From positions 1-32,651 of the forward strand of contig CANRYZ010000013.1 in NCBI GenBank assembly GCA_947644365.1: a stretch of DNA of 32,651 bases, read 5' to 3'. Position numbers and translations under genes: made by a program. Positions within the stretch are counted from its first letter, which is position 1. Every line of letters starts with the position of its first letter. The notes beneath the pieces are model-generated. The model was not told the origin of the DNA and did no database searches. It saw only the letters and a program-made list of their open reading frames with translations. This DNA comes from an uncultured Oscillibacter sp. GTDB taxonomy: Bacteria; Bacillota; Clostridia; Oscillospirales; Oscillospiraceae. This document shows positions 15,106-23,676 of the stretch, one piece after another.

Positions 15106-15408
15106 TCAGAAAAACATGCCCATGAAACCGTCGGGGCGCTCCTGGGCCTGGTTCCAGATCTCCTGGAACAGCTGCCGGGAGATGGACCTGCACTCCCCCG
15201 CCTCGCCGGCGGCGGTCCGCAGGTCCTCCGGGAAGGGGACCTTTGACAGGGCCCCCTCGTTTCCCCGCTCGCCGCCGTAGGAGAAGCAGATGCCGTTGCG
15301 GAAAAACTCCACCTTCCGGACCTCCATCCGGTCCCCGTCCAGCTCGGAGTAGACGAGATAGGGCTCGTCGTCCAGGTCGTGGTCCCACTCTGTCAGCACG
15401 TAGTTCAT
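15106..15408 (-). CDS. DUF6881-type hypothetical protein
   Basis: A 100-residue soluble protein. The start WDHDLDDEPYLVYSELDGDR followed by EVRKVEFFRNG and the PFPEDLRTA...ISRQLFQEIW ending match the DUF6881 pattern as I remember it; function unknown. These proteins are often found near toxin-immunity loci, but nothing of that kind is adjacent here. Its ATG overlaps the alaX stop as ATGA, so it is translated with alaX and is the last gene of this minus-strand group. Confidence 0.75.
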   Translation of the reverse strand: MNYVLTEWDHDLDDEPYLVYSELDGDRMEVRKVEFFRNGICFSYGGERGNEGALSKVPFPEDLRTAAGEAGECRSISRQLFQEIWNQAQERPDGFMGMFF

Positions 15409-16571
15409 GAAACCGCTCCCTTCTGTCCGGCAAAAAACGCCCGGACCGCGTCTTTTTCCGCCTGAACGCTCCCCTGGGCAAAGCCGTTCCGGCCGCCGCC
15501 CCGGCCCCCAAGGGCCTGGTTCAGGGACTTCACAAGCTCTGCGATATCCCCGCCGTCCGCCCGGACCAGGGCGTAGGCGTAACGCGCCCCCTCTCCGGCG
15601 AACACCGCCGCGAGACCGCCGCTCCGCTTCGCCACGGCGTCCGCCAGGCGGCGCACGCTGTCCGGCCTCATGGGGGGCTGGAACAGCAGAACGTCTCCCC
15701 GGCCTTCGTTCTCCCGGGCCATGGCCTCAAAGGCCGTCTCCTCCAGATGGGCCTGGGCGGCCCTGGCGGCGGAGAGCTCCGCCTGCAGACGCTCCACGGC
15801 GGCGGCGGCCTCCCGGGGCTTCACGCTGAGGCCCTGGGCGATGGAGCGGGTCTGGTTGTAGACGGCGGAGAGGTAGTCCAGCGCCCGCCTGCCGCAGAGG
15901 ATCTCCATCCGCACGCCCTCCCGGAATTTCTGGCAGGAGAGGACCTTGATAAGCCCCACCTGCCCCGCCCGGAGGACGTGGGTGCCGCAGCAGGCGCAGC
16001 AGTCCGCCCCGGGGAAGGTGACGATGCGGACCTGTCCGGCCAGCTCCTTTTTGCTGCGGTAGTCCAGGGCCGCCAGGGCCTGCCGCGAGGGATAGGAGAT
16101 CTCCACCGGCCGGTCCGCCCACACGGCCTCGTTGGCCTGGGCCTCCGCCTCCAGGGCCTGCTCCCAGGAGATGGCAGCGTTGTAGTCGATGGTCACCGTC
16201 TCCGCCCCCAGGTGGAAGCCCACGTTGTCACAGTGGTATTTTTCGCACAGGATGCCGGAGAGGATGTGCTCCCCGGAGTGTTGCTGCATATGGTCGAACC
16301 GGCGGGCCCAGTCCAGCTTTCCCGTGACCTCGGCCCCGATCTCCACAGGGCCGTCGCAGGTGTGGAAAACCACGCCGTTTTTCTCGTGGACGTCCGTCAC
16401 GCTCACGCCGCCCAAAAGGCCGTGGTCGGCGGGCTGACCGCCGCCCTCGGGGTAGAAGGCGGTGCGGTCCAGGACCACCCGCCAACCGTCCTTTGCCTGC
16501 TCACAGGACAGGACCCGGGCGGTGAAGGTCCGCAGAAAGGGGTCCTGGTAGTACAGCTTCTCTGTCTCCAT
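15405..16571 (-). CDS. alaX: Alanyl-tRNA editing protein AlaX (long form)
   Basis: A 388-residue free-standing relative of the AlaRS editing domain that hydrolyses mischarged Ser-tRNA-Ala (and possibly Gly-tRNA-Ala). The N-terminal part carries DRTAFYPEGGGQPAD (36-49). The zinc site is HMQQH at 94-98 and CCGTH at 194-198 (HxxxH and CxxxH). The C-terminal third (from about 240) is a coiled coil and DHHA1-like domain ending GGRGGGRNGFAQG, as in AlaX-L. The synthetase core is absent, so it cannot charge tRNA. AGGAGGA precedes the ATG. It is followed by the coupled DUF6881 gene and preceded by the GH3 gene on the same strand. Confidence 0.93.
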   Translation of the reverse strand: METEKLYYQDPFLRTFTARVLSCEQAKDGWRVVLDRTAFYPEGGGQPADHGLLGGVSVTDVHEKNGVVFHTCDGPVEIGAEVTGKLDWARRFDHMQQHSGEHILSGILCEKYHCDNVGFHLGAETVTIDYNAAISWEQALEAEAQANEAVWADRPVEISYPSRQALAALDYRSKKELAGQVRIVTFPGADCCACCGTHVLRAGQVGLIKVLSCQKFREGVRMEILCGRRALDYLSAVYNQTRSIAQGLSVKPREAAAAVERLQAELSAARAAQAHLEETAFEAMARENEGRGDVLLFQPPMRPDSVRRLADAVAKRSGGLAAVFAGEGARYAYALVRADGGDIAELVKSLNQALGGRGGGRNGFAQGSVQAEKDAVRAFFAGQKGAVS

Positions 16572-16665
16572 GGGAAAATCCTCCTATGATTCTGTCTCAG
16601 CCTCTGTGGGGAAAGTCCGGGGTTCGCGGAGGACGGGCGGTTGAGAGCCGTCTCTCCGGCCGCTG

Positions 16666-17871
16666 TCAGGGGAGCAGCCCCAGGGCCTGCTTCCAGGTCA
16701 ACACCCGGCGGCAGGCGCCGTCCAGCACCGTCTCGCTGAGCGCGCCGCTTTCCACAGCCTCGACGACCTTCGGGATCTGGGAGCGGTAGTCGCCGGTAAT
16801 CAGCAGGTCGTTTCCCGCCTCCAGGGCCATAACGGCCACGGACCCGTCCTGGGCGTAGGCCGCCACCGCCTTCATGGCCAGGTCGTCGGTCATCACCACG
16901 CCGTCAAAGTCCAGCTCCCGCCGGAGGATCTCATGGACCGCCAGGGAGAGGGAGGCGGGCAGGCCGGGGTCCATGCAGGAGACGATATTATGGGACACCA
17001 GCACGGCGGCGGTGTTCCCTCCCGCCGCCAGGCCCGCCCGGAAGGGCAGGAAATCCTCCTTCAAAAAGGTCTCCATGGGCCGCTCGTCCAGGGCCACGCC
17101 GGTGTGGGTGTCGTCGTTGTCCCCATAGCCGGGGAAGTGCTTCAAAACGCTGCCCACGCGGCACTCCGCCATGGCGGAGACCACCCTCTCCACATAGTCC
17201 GCCTGGGCCTCCGCGTCCAGGCCCAGGGTGCGGTCGTAGATGAAGCTGCCGGGGTCTGTGGACACGTCGCACACCGGGGCCAGGTTTACATTGATTCCAT
17301 AGCGCAGCAGGGCGCTGTTCTTCTCCCGGGCGTCCTGGGCGAACACGTCTCCCTCCCCGCTCTGATGGTTCAAAAGCCACTGGGGAGACCGGCACTTTCC
17401 GCCGGGGAAGAGGTTGGGGTTCCAGCTGGCCCGGGCTACGGAGCCTCCCTCCTCGTCCACGCCTATGAGGAGGGGCAGGGCGGAGGCGTTCTGATAGGAC
17501 TGAATCTTCTCCGTCACCTGCTCCGCCGTCAGCCAGGTTCCGGCGGCGTCCTTAAAGTCCCTGCCGAAGAGGAGGTATCCCCCCAGGTGATACGCTGTGA
17601 CGTCCTCCAGGGCGCTGACTTCCGGACAGCGGGCAAAAAAGACCTGCCCGGCCTTTTCCTCCAGGGTCATGGAGGAGAGCAGGGTCTCGATCCGTTCCGC
17701 CGCCAGCTCCTCCTCCGTGGGCTCCGGAGGCTCCGGAGGCGCGGGGGGCTCCGGCGGAACCTGAACGGCGGGAGGCTCCGGCGGGGCAGGGGGCTCCTCC
17801 GGAGCGGGCGGGGCGGCGCAGGCGGTCAGCAGCAGGAGAGCGGCCAGGGCCGCCGTAAAGGTTCGTCTCAT
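16666..17871 (-). CDS. nagZ: Glycoside hydrolase family 3 lipoprotein, NagZ-like
   Basis: A 401-residue probable beta-N-acetylhexosaminidase acting on peptidoglycan fragments. The N-terminus is a lipoprotein signal with lipobox LLTAC near residue 18, followed by a Pro/Glu-rich linker to about 55 and then the GH3 domain. Typical blocks are GVDEEGGSVAR, the KHFPGYGDNDDTHTG loop with the catalytic His, and VVMTDDLAM near 330 with the nucleophile Asp. The enzyme is thus anchored outside the membrane, unlike cytoplasmic NagZ of Gram-negatives. I chose the ATG at 17871 because GGAGG lies six bases upstream; the ATG at 17877 touches that site. Repeat copy C separates it from the ECF/anti-sigma pair. 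A weak promoter (TACACT, 17899-17904 on the minus strand) may drive it. Confidence 0.9.
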   Translation of the reverse strand: MRRTFTAALAALLLLTACAAPPAPEEPPAPPEPPAVQVPPEPPAPPEPPEPTEEELAAERIETLLSSMTLEEKAGQVFFARCPEVSALEDVTAYHLGGYLLFGRDFKDAAGTWLTAEQVTEKIQSYQNASALPLLIGVDEEGGSVARASWNPNLFPGGKCRSPQWLLNHQSGEGDVFAQDAREKNSALLRYGINVNLAPVCDVSTDPGSFIYDRTLGLDAEAQADYVERVVSAMAECRVGSVLKHFPGYGDNDDTHTGVALDERPMETFLKEDFLPFRAGLAAGGNTAAVLVSHNIVSCMDPGLPASLSLAVHEILRRELDFDGVVMTDDLAMKAVAAYAQDGSVAVMALEAGNDLLITGDYRSQIPKVVEAVESGALSETVLDGACRRVLTWKQALGLLP

Positions 17872-17946
17872 ATCCATCCTCCGGGCATTGATGGGACCAG
17901 TGTAGCACAGATGGGGGGAAAATGGAAGGGGGGCAAGGTGATTGGG

Positions 17947-18307
17947 CGCGGCTGGCGCCGCGGGGGGCGGGATTCAGCCATGAGGATGGCTAGTGCAGAT
18001 GCACCCCCCATTTCTCTTTTCTCTGTCTTGCCAGAGAAAAGAGAAACGGGCCGTGCACGGTCCAAAGAGAAAAGAGAGGCGCCGGGGCGGAATTTGACCA
18101 CGAGGGTCAAATTCGCCCAAAGTACGGGGGCTGGTCTGAATCGGTGCCAATGTGAATTGCCACCCCTCTACCGGCTGCGTCTGACAGCGTACCTTGCAGG
18201 GGGCACTCTGCCGCATTTGTGAGTACCTCCGAAGTTGTTTTGCATCTTTGACGCATCGCCCCAAGCTTCTCTTCCCGCGCTTCGCGCCTGGTCTGGCACG
18301 TTTGGGC
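17947..18307 (+). repeat. Modular structured repeat, copy C (long form)
   Basis: Head: hairpin CGCGGC(TGGC)GCCGCG at 17947-17962, in which the stem differs from copy A but the pairing and TGGC loop are kept; CAGCCAT(GAGG)ATGGCT; GTGCA(GA)TGCAC; triplex-like module at 18011-18079. Middle (long form): AATTTGACC/GGTCAAATT hairpin with outer arms GGGCG/CGCCC, against GGGCAC/GTGCCC in copy A. Tail: CTTCTCTTCCCGCGCTTCGC then GGCACGTTTGGG. It lies between the anti-sigma gene and the GH3 gene, in the orientation opposite to both. Confidence 0.88.
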
Positions 18308-18325
18308 AGGTCCGCCTGCCGGGCT

Positions 18326-20167
18326 CTATTCCCGGGTAGGTTCGCTGACGATGGGGCCTACGCCCAGATTCTCCCCGGACCAGAGGCTGAACAGGCGGAT
18401 CTCCCCGTCCTCCACCAGGCCGAACCAGGCCACGCCGCCCCCTACGCCCACCAGGCCGTTCCGGGCGAAGAGATCGTGGTAATCCAAATTGTCGATCAGG
18501 TTCCGAACCTGGCAGTTGATGGCCTCATCGTAATACTCCAGCAGCTCCTCCGGCGTGTTTACCGGGAAGGTCCCGTCGGGCACCCGCACGGCGCAGGGGT
18601 AGACGAAGAGCTCCGCCACTTTCTCCCGCTCCCCGTTGGAGAGGAGGTCCACCAGGTCCCACACGAAGGCCTTGGCCACATCCGTCTCAATGCCCGTATG
18701 GTCGTAGATGTCGTCCCCACCGGGCGGGGGCGCGCTGGCCCGGACCGCGGCCTGGTCCGTCTGGATGGCGAAGATTTTCAGCACGCTCTCCTCCACCAGG
18801 CCGAACCACACGGCCCCGTCCGCCGCGGACACCAGGCCGCTGCCGTCCCGGTAGAGCCGGGGCTCCCCGGGGGTGGGCTCCCAGGTCATGGCGGTGGTGA
18901 GGCCCATGCTGTTCTGGCCGATGACCTCGTCGTACCAGGGCAGGAACTCCTCCGGGGAATTTACCGTGAAGGTCCCGGCGGAAACCTCCACCTGGGCGGG
19001 GTAAACCAGGAGGTTCGCGATCTCCTCTTTCCTCCCGTCCTGAATGCGCTCCGCCAGCAGAAGGACGAAGTCCCGGGCCACGTCGGTATGGATGCCGGTG
19101 CTCTCGTACAGGAGATCACTCTGCTCCGCCGGGTCCTCCTCTATGGGCTGGCTCTGGAGCTCCTCCATGTACCGGGCGTTCTCCGCCGCGATGGCGTCGA
19201 GGTCCACCGGCTTCACCGGAGTCAGGGCCGAGAGGCGGAAGCTGTCCGCCAGCTCCTCCAGCTCCTCCTGGCCGATGGGCCCGCTGGAGAAGGTGTCGTC
19301 CCCCTCCTCCCCGGTCAGCACGTTCACCAGGATAAAGCTGTCACCCAAGTCCGCCATGATGAGAGAGCGGTTCCGCCGCCCAAGGCCCAGGGTGACGGGA
19401 GTGCCGTCCGCCGTCTCGTAGCCCCACTCCCGGAAGTCGGAGATGTCGCCAATGTTCAGCGCCACGTCGTCAAAGGTCCCCCGGACGGAGCGGCTGAACT
19501 GGTACTCAATGGGCCCGTAGCCCTTCAGCTCCCCACTCCCCAGCTCCGCCTCGCCGTCAAAGCGGAAGGTGCCGTTTTCGTAGATGTAGCCGGAGTAGGT
19601 CATGACGTTGTCCGCAAAGAAGTCTCCCGCCGCCGTCTTCCACGTCTCCGGGTACACATCCTCCAGGCGGGTGTGGAGCCGGAGGCCGTACTTGGCGATG
19701 ATCTCCTCCAGTTTGTCGGCCATCTCCTGGGTGTAGACCGTGTAGAGGCCGTAGCGGTCCTCGAAGCCCGTGGGCTCGTTGCCGATTTTTGAAATGATGG
19801 CCCCGTCCCGGTCATAGCCGTCCGTAAAGGCCTGCCACTCCGCCAGGGCCTTGCTCTCCGGGGTGTCCATCCAGCCGGAGAGGCTGACGAAGTCCTTTTT
19901 CTCATACTCGCCGGGGACCACCATGCCGTTTTCATCCGTCACGTATACATTTCCCTTCTCCGGCAGCAGAACGTCCCGCAGGCCGAAAAAGCCTGTGGCC
20001 ACCGCCGCGATGGACAGCGCCGCCAGCAGTCCTACGGCCGCCGCCAGCATCAAAATCCGTTTTCCGGGATTTGCTTTCTTTCTCATGCTGTGAAAATCCT
20101 CCCATCTGATCTCTGTGGAAGAGTGGACCTGGGAGAAGGTATCCTGATAAAATTCACGGTTACTCAT
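18326..20167 (-). CDS. Membrane anti-sigma factor with duplicated C-terminal domain
   Basis: A 613-residue single-pass membrane protein next to an ECF sigma factor. Residues 1-36 are cytoplasmic and would hold the sigma-binding part. One transmembrane helix spans about 37-60, and the rest is outside the cell. A middle domain (about 205-315) resembles the DUF4367-type domain of anti-sigma proteins. The C-terminus has two copies of one domain, about 355-470 and 489-598, each beginning TGI.TDVA..FV and including LVYPA/FVYPC, PEEF/PEELL..YYDE and VWFGLVEE/AWFGLVED. Its ATG overlaps the sigma gene stop by eight bases, so the two are translated together. What signal it senses is unknown. Confidence 0.8.
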   Translation of the reverse strand: MSNREFYQDTFSQVHSSTEIRWEDFHSMRKKANPGKRILMLAAAVGLLAALSIAAVATGFFGLRDVLLPEKGNVYVTDENGMVVPGEYEKKDFVSLSGWMDTPESKALAEWQAFTDGYDRDGAIISKIGNEPTGFEDRYGLYTVYTQEMADKLEEIIAKYGLRLHTRLEDVYPETWKTAAGDFFADNVMTYSGYIYENGTFRFDGEAELGSGELKGYGPIEYQFSRSVRGTFDDVALNIGDISDFREWGYETADGTPVTLGLGRRNRSLIMADLGDSFILVNVLTGEEGDDTFSSGPIGQEELEELADSFRLSALTPVKPVDLDAIAAENARYMEELQSQPIEEDPAEQSDLLYESTGIHTDVARDFVLLLAERIQDGRKEEIANLLVYPAQVEVSAGTFTVNSPEEFLPWYDEVIGQNSMGLTTAMTWEPTPGEPRLYRDGSGLVSAADGAVWFGLVEESVLKIFAIQTDQAAVRASAPPPGGDDIYDHTGIETDVAKAFVWDLVDLLSNGEREKVAELFVYPCAVRVPDGTFPVNTPEELLEYYDEAINCQVRNLIDNLDYHDLFARNGLVGVGGGVAWFGLVEDGEIRLFSLWSGENLGVGPIVSEPTRE

Positions 20168-20642
20168 CCTGCCACACCTCCGTCAAGTGTTCTTTCAGCC
20201 TGGCCCGGGCCCTGTGGAGCCGGGTGGTCACCGCTGAGGTCCCAAGGCCCAGAATCTCGCCGATCTCCCTTACCGTCAGTTCCTCGTAGTAGAAGAGGTA
20301 CAGCACCGTGCGGTACTTCTCCGGAAGGGCCATGACCTCCCGGTACAGCTCCCCCTGCTCCGGCCGGTCGAAGACCGGCTCCTCCGGCAGCTCCTCCAGG
20401 GAGACCCGGCGTCTCCGCCAGGGGCTTTTCAGCGCGTCCTTGCAGACGTTGACCGTCACCCGGATCAGCCAGCGGCGCAGGTGCTCCGGACCCTCAAAGG
20501 GCTGTTTTTGGGTATAGAGCCGCAGAAAGACCTCCTGCACCGTGTCCTCGGCGTCCTGGGGACTGCCGAAAAAGTGCAGGGCGATGCGGTAGACCATATC
20601 CTGGTACTGCCGGGCGGCGCTGTTGAACAGAGTTTTTTCCAT
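20160..20642 (-). CDS. ECF-type RNA polymerase sigma factor
   Basis: A 160-residue extracytoplasmic-function sigma-70 factor with region 2 (YQDMVYRIALHFFGSPQDAEDTVQEVFLRLY) and region 4 (LPEKYRTVLYLFYYEELTVREIGEILG) joined by a short linker, and no region 1.1 or 3. It redirects RNA polymerase to stress promoters when released by the membrane anti-sigma factor encoded just downstream. I chose the ATG at 20642 because GAGGAG lies about 10 bases upstream; the ATG at 20660 has no RBS and overlaps that site. A likely autoregulated promoter lies at 20677-20707. The pair occupies the place after jag where mnmE-mnmG are found in Bacillus. Confidence 0.93.
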   Translation of the reverse strand: MEKTLFNSAARQYQDMVYRIALHFFGSPQDAEDTVQEVFLRLYTQKQPFEGPEHLRRWLIRVTVNVCKDALKSPWRRRRVSLEELPEEPVFDRPEQGELYREVMALPEKYRTVLYLFYYEELTVREIGEILGLGTSAVTTRLHRARARLKEHLTEVWQDE

Positions 20643-20676
20643 GGGCCTGACGCTCCTCATTTGAAAGCTTTCACTA

Positions 20677-20707
20677 GATATACGACCGGGCGGGGCGGTT
20701 TGTCACA
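20677..20707 (-). promoter_or_regulatory. Candidate ECF-type promoter of the sigma/anti-sigma operon
   Basis: On the minus strand, TGTGACAAAC (20698-20707) is followed, about 13 bases later, by CGTATATC (20677-20684). The AAC-rich -35 and CGTA -10 resemble promoters used by ECF factors such as SigW and SigX. The spacing is close to their norm, and autoregulation is usual. Confidence 0.5.
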
Positions 20708-20724
20708 GAGGATGGAAATCTTTC

Positions 20725-20756
20725 AAAAAAACTCCGCCCGGACGCGCCGGGCGGAG
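20725..20756 (-). terminator. Intrinsic terminator after jag
   Basis: CTCCGCCCGG and CCGGGCGGAG form a perfect 10-bp stem with loop ACGCG (plus-strand reading). On the minus strand the hairpin is followed by seven T, 11 bases after the jag stop. Confidence 0.93.
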
Positions 20757-20766
20757 CTCCATTTCA

Positions 20767-21624
20767 TTATCGGGCGGCAGTACGGTCGTAGGCCACGATG
20801 ACCCGCCGGTTGGGCTCGGTGCCCGTGGAGTAGGTGGTAACCCCGGGCACGTCCTGGAGGGCGGTGTGGATCACATGGCGCTCGTAGGCGTTCATGGGCT
20901 CCAGGGTGACGCTGCGGCGGTACTTGACCACCTTGCCCGCCACCTTCTTCGCCAGATGCTGGAGGCTCTGCTCCCGCTTCTCCCGGTAGCCCTCCGCGTC
21001 CAGCTGGACGCGGACCCGGCCGCCGCCGGCGCGGTTGACGGAATAGCTGGTGAGCTGCTGAATGGCGTCCAGGGTCTCCCCCCGGCGGCCGATCAGGGCG
21101 CCCATCTGCTTTCCCTCCAGAATGACCTTGTAGCGGCCCTTCTCCGGCTGGTAGACCCGGATCTCCGCGGAGCACTCCATGTGCTCCAGAAGGCCCGTCA
21201 GGAAGGCGCGGATGGCCTGGGCCTTCTCGTCGTCCACCTCTTCGCCCAGGTCCGCGGGAACCGGGGCGGGGCGGGGCTCCTCCGCTTTGGGAGCGGCGGG
21301 CCTGTCCTCCCTGCGCTCCTGCTTCTTGGGCTTCTCCCGGCGGGGCTTGGGCTCCTGCCGGGGCTCCGGCCTGGACTCCTTCTTGGGTTCCGGACGGGGC
21401 TCCGCCTTGGGCTTTTCCTCCGCCCTGGGGGCGGGCTCCTCTTCCTCCTCGGGGCCGTGGTACACCCGGACCCGGGCGGGGCTGCTGCCGATGCCCAGGA
21501 AGCCGGACTTGGCGCGCTCCAGAATCTCAACGGACACGTCGTCCCGGTCCAGGCCCAGCTGCGCCAGAGCTTTGCTGATGGCCTCGTCCTCGGTCTTGCC
21601 CGTTACATCGATAAACTCTCTCAT
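20767..21624 (-). CDS. jag: Jag/KhpB RNA-binding protein
   Basis: A 285-residue RNA-binding protein of the SpoIIIJ-associated (Jag, KhpB) family, linked with YidC, cell elongation and division. The Jag_N domain covers about 1-52 (FIDVTGKTEDEAISKAL..KSGFLGIG). A long charged linker rich in Pro, Glu, Lys and Arg follows (about 57-125). A KH domain holds GALIGRRGETLDAIQ (GxxG loop), and an R3H domain has REKREQSLQHLAKKVA and LEPMNAYERHVIHTAL. I chose the ATG at 21624, which follows the yidC stop by eight bases; a TTG at 21636 is a less likely start. The order yidC-jag is the conserved one. Confidence 0.95.
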   Translation of the reverse strand: MREFIDVTGKTEDEAISKALAQLGLDRDDVSVEILERAKSGFLGIGSSPARVRVYHGPEEEEEPAPRAEEKPKAEPRPEPKKESRPEPRQEPKPRREKPKKQERREDRPAAPKAEEPRPAPVPADLGEEVDDEKAQAIRAFLTGLLEHMECSAEIRVYQPEKGRYKVILEGKQMGALIGRRGETLDAIQQLTSYSVNRAGGGRVRVQLDAEGYREKREQSLQHLAKKVAGKVVKYRRSVTLEPMNAYERHVIHTALQDVPGVTTYSTGTEPNRRVIVAYDRTAAR

Positions 21625-21632
21625 AAGGGTCC

Positions 21633-22787
21633 TCAATCCTCCGTATCGTAGCGGTCCGCTTTGTAGGAGCGGCCGCGGGCATAGGGACGCTCACCGACCC
21701 GGCCCGCCTCAGTGGTACTGGGTTTTTTCGCCTTATTCTTGGCCTCCTGGGCCTCCTGCCGCTTCTCCTTCAGAGACTTCTTCTGGGCGGCCTGCTGCTT
21801 CTGCTTCTCCTGGAGGACCTTGGCCTCCTCCTGGCGGCGCTTGCGGTCGGCCTCCCGGGCCTCAAAGCGGGCGTCCTCCTCGGCCTGGATCTTCTTGATG
21901 TAGAACCTTCCCAGAATGGCCTCCTGGATGATGGAGAAGGCGCTCTGGGCGATCCAGTACACGCCCAGGGCCGCGGGCATGATGAAGGCGATGTACACGC
22001 TCATCAGGGGCATCATCAGCATCATGGTCTTGTTGCTGGCCGCGGCGGAGCCCTGGGTCTGGCTGCCCGCCATGGAGACCTTGCTGAGCAGGAAACTCAA
22101 AACGCCGGAGAGAATGGGAATCAGAATGATCCCGATCAGGGCGGGGGTAACGCCTGTTTTCAGAGCGCCGAAGGCGCTGCTGGGCAGGGTGGTCAGGTCC
22201 AGTCCCAGGAAGTGGTAATCCACGTTGACCCAGTTGGGGTTCTCCGTCAGGAAGGTCTTGACGATGGGATTATCCGCGTTGCTGGAGATGTGCTGAATGA
22301 TCTCAATCTGGGCGTAAGCGCCGTCCCGGCCGTCGGCCAGGGTAGACCAGTTGAGATTCAGGGCGGTGATCACGTCCTTGGCCTTTTGCAGCACCTCCAG
22401 GTTGGCGGCGCGGCTGCCGAAGTTCATGAAAAATACCACCGGCTCCCGGATGATATAGTAGAGGGCGATCATGATGGGCATGGGCAGGAAGCTCCAAAGG
22501 CACCCGCTCATGGGGTTGATGCCCTCCTCGGCGTAAAACTTCTGCATCTCCTCGTTCATTTTCATCTGGTTATTGGCGTATTTCTTCTGGATCTCCTGCA
22601 TTTTGCCGGACATCCGGTTCATACGCACCATGCTCTTCTTGGACTTCATCTGGAAGGGCAGCAGAACCAGCTTAATGACCAGGGTGAAGAAGATGAGGGA
22701 CAGGCCGTAGGAGCTTGTCAGGTTGTAAAACAGACGCAGCAGCGCCGCGAAGGGGATACAGATATAGTATCCGATGGTTGAAAACAT
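21633..22787 (-). CDS. yidC: Membrane protein insertase YidC
   Basis: A 384-residue YidC/Oxa1/Alb3 insertase, short Gram-positive form without the large periplasmic domain. It begins directly with a hydrophobic helix (7-25), then SLIFFTLVIKLVLLPFQMKS, a cytoplasmic hairpin of two charged helices (50-90), SFLPMPIMIALYYIIREP, a segment near 220-245, and MPLMSVYIAFIMPAALGVYW. A basic cytoplasmic tail of about 90 residues, rich in Lys, Gln and Ala, follows and could contact the ribosome. No lipoprotein signal is seen. GGAGGA lies seven bases before the ATG, and repeat copy D starts six bases beyond it, so any promoter must lie in or beyond the repeats. Confidence 0.97.
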   Translation of the reverse strand: MFSTIGYYICIPFAALLRLFYNLTSSYGLSLIFFTLVIKLVLLPFQMKSKKSMVRMNRMSGKMQEIQKKYANNQMKMNEEMQKFYAEEGINPMSGCLWSFLPMPIMIALYYIIREPVVFFMNFGSRAANLEVLQKAKDVITALNLNWSTLADGRDGAYAQIEIIQHISSNADNPIVKTFLTENPNWVNVDYHFLGLDLTTLPSSAFGALKTGVTPALIGIILIPILSGVLSFLLSKVSMAGSQTQGSAAASNKTMMLMMPLMSVYIAFIMPAALGVYWIAQSAFSIIQEAILGRFYIKKIQAEEDARFEAREADRKRRQEEAKVLQEKQKQQAAQKKSLKEKRQEAQEAKNKAKKPSTTEAGRVGERPYARGRSYKADRYDTED

Positions 22788-22805
22788 AGAGATTTCCTCC
22801 AGAAT

Positions 22806-23013
22806 GGGGATTCAGCCATACCGATGGCTGGTCCATTTGCACCCCCCATTTTCTCTTTTCGCCGCGCCGAAAAGAGAAAACGGGCCGTGCACGGTCCAAA
22901 AGAGAAAAGGGCGCTTTTGGTGGTCGCGGGAGTCTCACACTTCGATTGAAGGGTACGCAGGAAATTTGATGAGTAGACGCATGGACGTTCTTCTCTTCCC
23001 GCGCTTCGCGCCT
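22806..23013 (+). repeat. Modular structured repeat, copy D (short form)
   Basis: It starts within the head at GGATTCAGCC (the first hairpin is missing). It then has CAGCCAT(ACCG)ATGGCTG, CCATTTGCACCCCCC, the triplex-like module at 22849-22910 (stem TTTTCTCTTTTCG/CGAAAAGAGAAAA), the short middle with CTTC(GATT)GAAG, and the tail CTTCTCTTCCCGCGCTTCGC. It lies head to yidC and tail to tail with copy E. Confidence 0.86.
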
Positions 23014-23068
23014 AGCGGTCCCGTGCGGGAAAGAGGGTTCGTTTACCGGCGGTAGGAAGGTGGATTTG

Positions 23069-23424
23069 CCCAAACGTGCCAGACCAGGCGCGAAGCGCGG
23101 GAAGAGGAGCTAGAGACGATGCGTCAAAGCAACAAAACAACTTCGAAGGCACTCACAAATGCGGCAGAGCGTCCCATCGAGGTACGCTGTCAGACGCAGC
23201 CGGCAGAGGACCGGCAATTCACATTGGCACCGATTCAGGCCAGCCCCCGTACTTTGGGCACAATTTGACCCTTGCGGTCAAATTCGTGCCCCGGCGTCTC
23301 TTTTTTCTTTTGGACCGTGCACGGCCCGTTTTCTTTTTTCTCCACAAGCGGAGAAAAAAGAAAATGGGGGGTGCATCTGCCCAGCCATCCTCATGGCTGA
23401 AATCCTCCCCGCCCGCCAGGGCAG
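23069..23424 (-). repeat. Modular structured repeat, copy E (long form, reverse)
   Basis: On the minus strand: hairpin GCCC(TGGC)GGGC, hairpin CAGCCAT(GAGG)ATGGCTG, then the triplex-like module at 23297-23364 with its own six-A tract (stem TTTTCTTTTTTCTCC/GGAGAAAAAAGAAAA), the long middle with AATTTGACC/GGTCAAATT, and the tail ending GGCACGTTTGGG. With copy D it fills the gap between yidD and yidC. The 55 bases between D and E hold nothing that I can name. Confidence 0.87.
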
Positions 23425-23466
23425 GAAAAAACTCCTCCGCCCGAAGGGCGGTAATCTCCATCCCCC

Positions 23467-23676
23467 TCAGGGAACCGGATCATACCCCCCCTTGTGAAAG
23501 GGGTTGCACCTCAGAATCCGCTTGAATGCCATCCATCCGCCCCGAAGGGCGCCATACTTCTCCACAGCCTCCAGGGCATACTGGGAGCAGGTGGGGATGT
23601 AGTTGCAGCAGCGGGGCCGGTAGGGAGAGACGGCCTTCTGGTAAAACCGGATGGCCAAAATGAGAATTCTCTTCAT
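23467..23676 (-). CDS. yidD: Membrane protein insertion efficiency factor YidD
   Basis: A 69-residue small membrane-associated protein that helps YidC-dependent insertion. The conserved family pattern is complete: [37 protein letters not shown] and the [13 protein letters not shown] ending. The start at 23676 overlaps the rnpA stop as ATGA; a longer in-frame reading would run back through rnpA and is rejected. yidD usually sits immediately before yidC; here they are 680 bases apart because of two repeat elements. Confidence 0.97.
   Translation of the reverse strand: MKRILILAIRFYQKAVSPYRPRCCNYIPTCSQYALEAVEKYGALRGGWMAFKRILRCNPFHKGGYDPVP

Noticed and set aside
13196..15511. Very long minus-strand ORF (771 codons) opposite the LtaS-like gene
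   Set aside because: It is an antisense shadow of a GC-rich gene: low-complexity Gly/Val/Arg-rich translation, no family resemblance, no RBS, and it also crosses real genes on its own strand.
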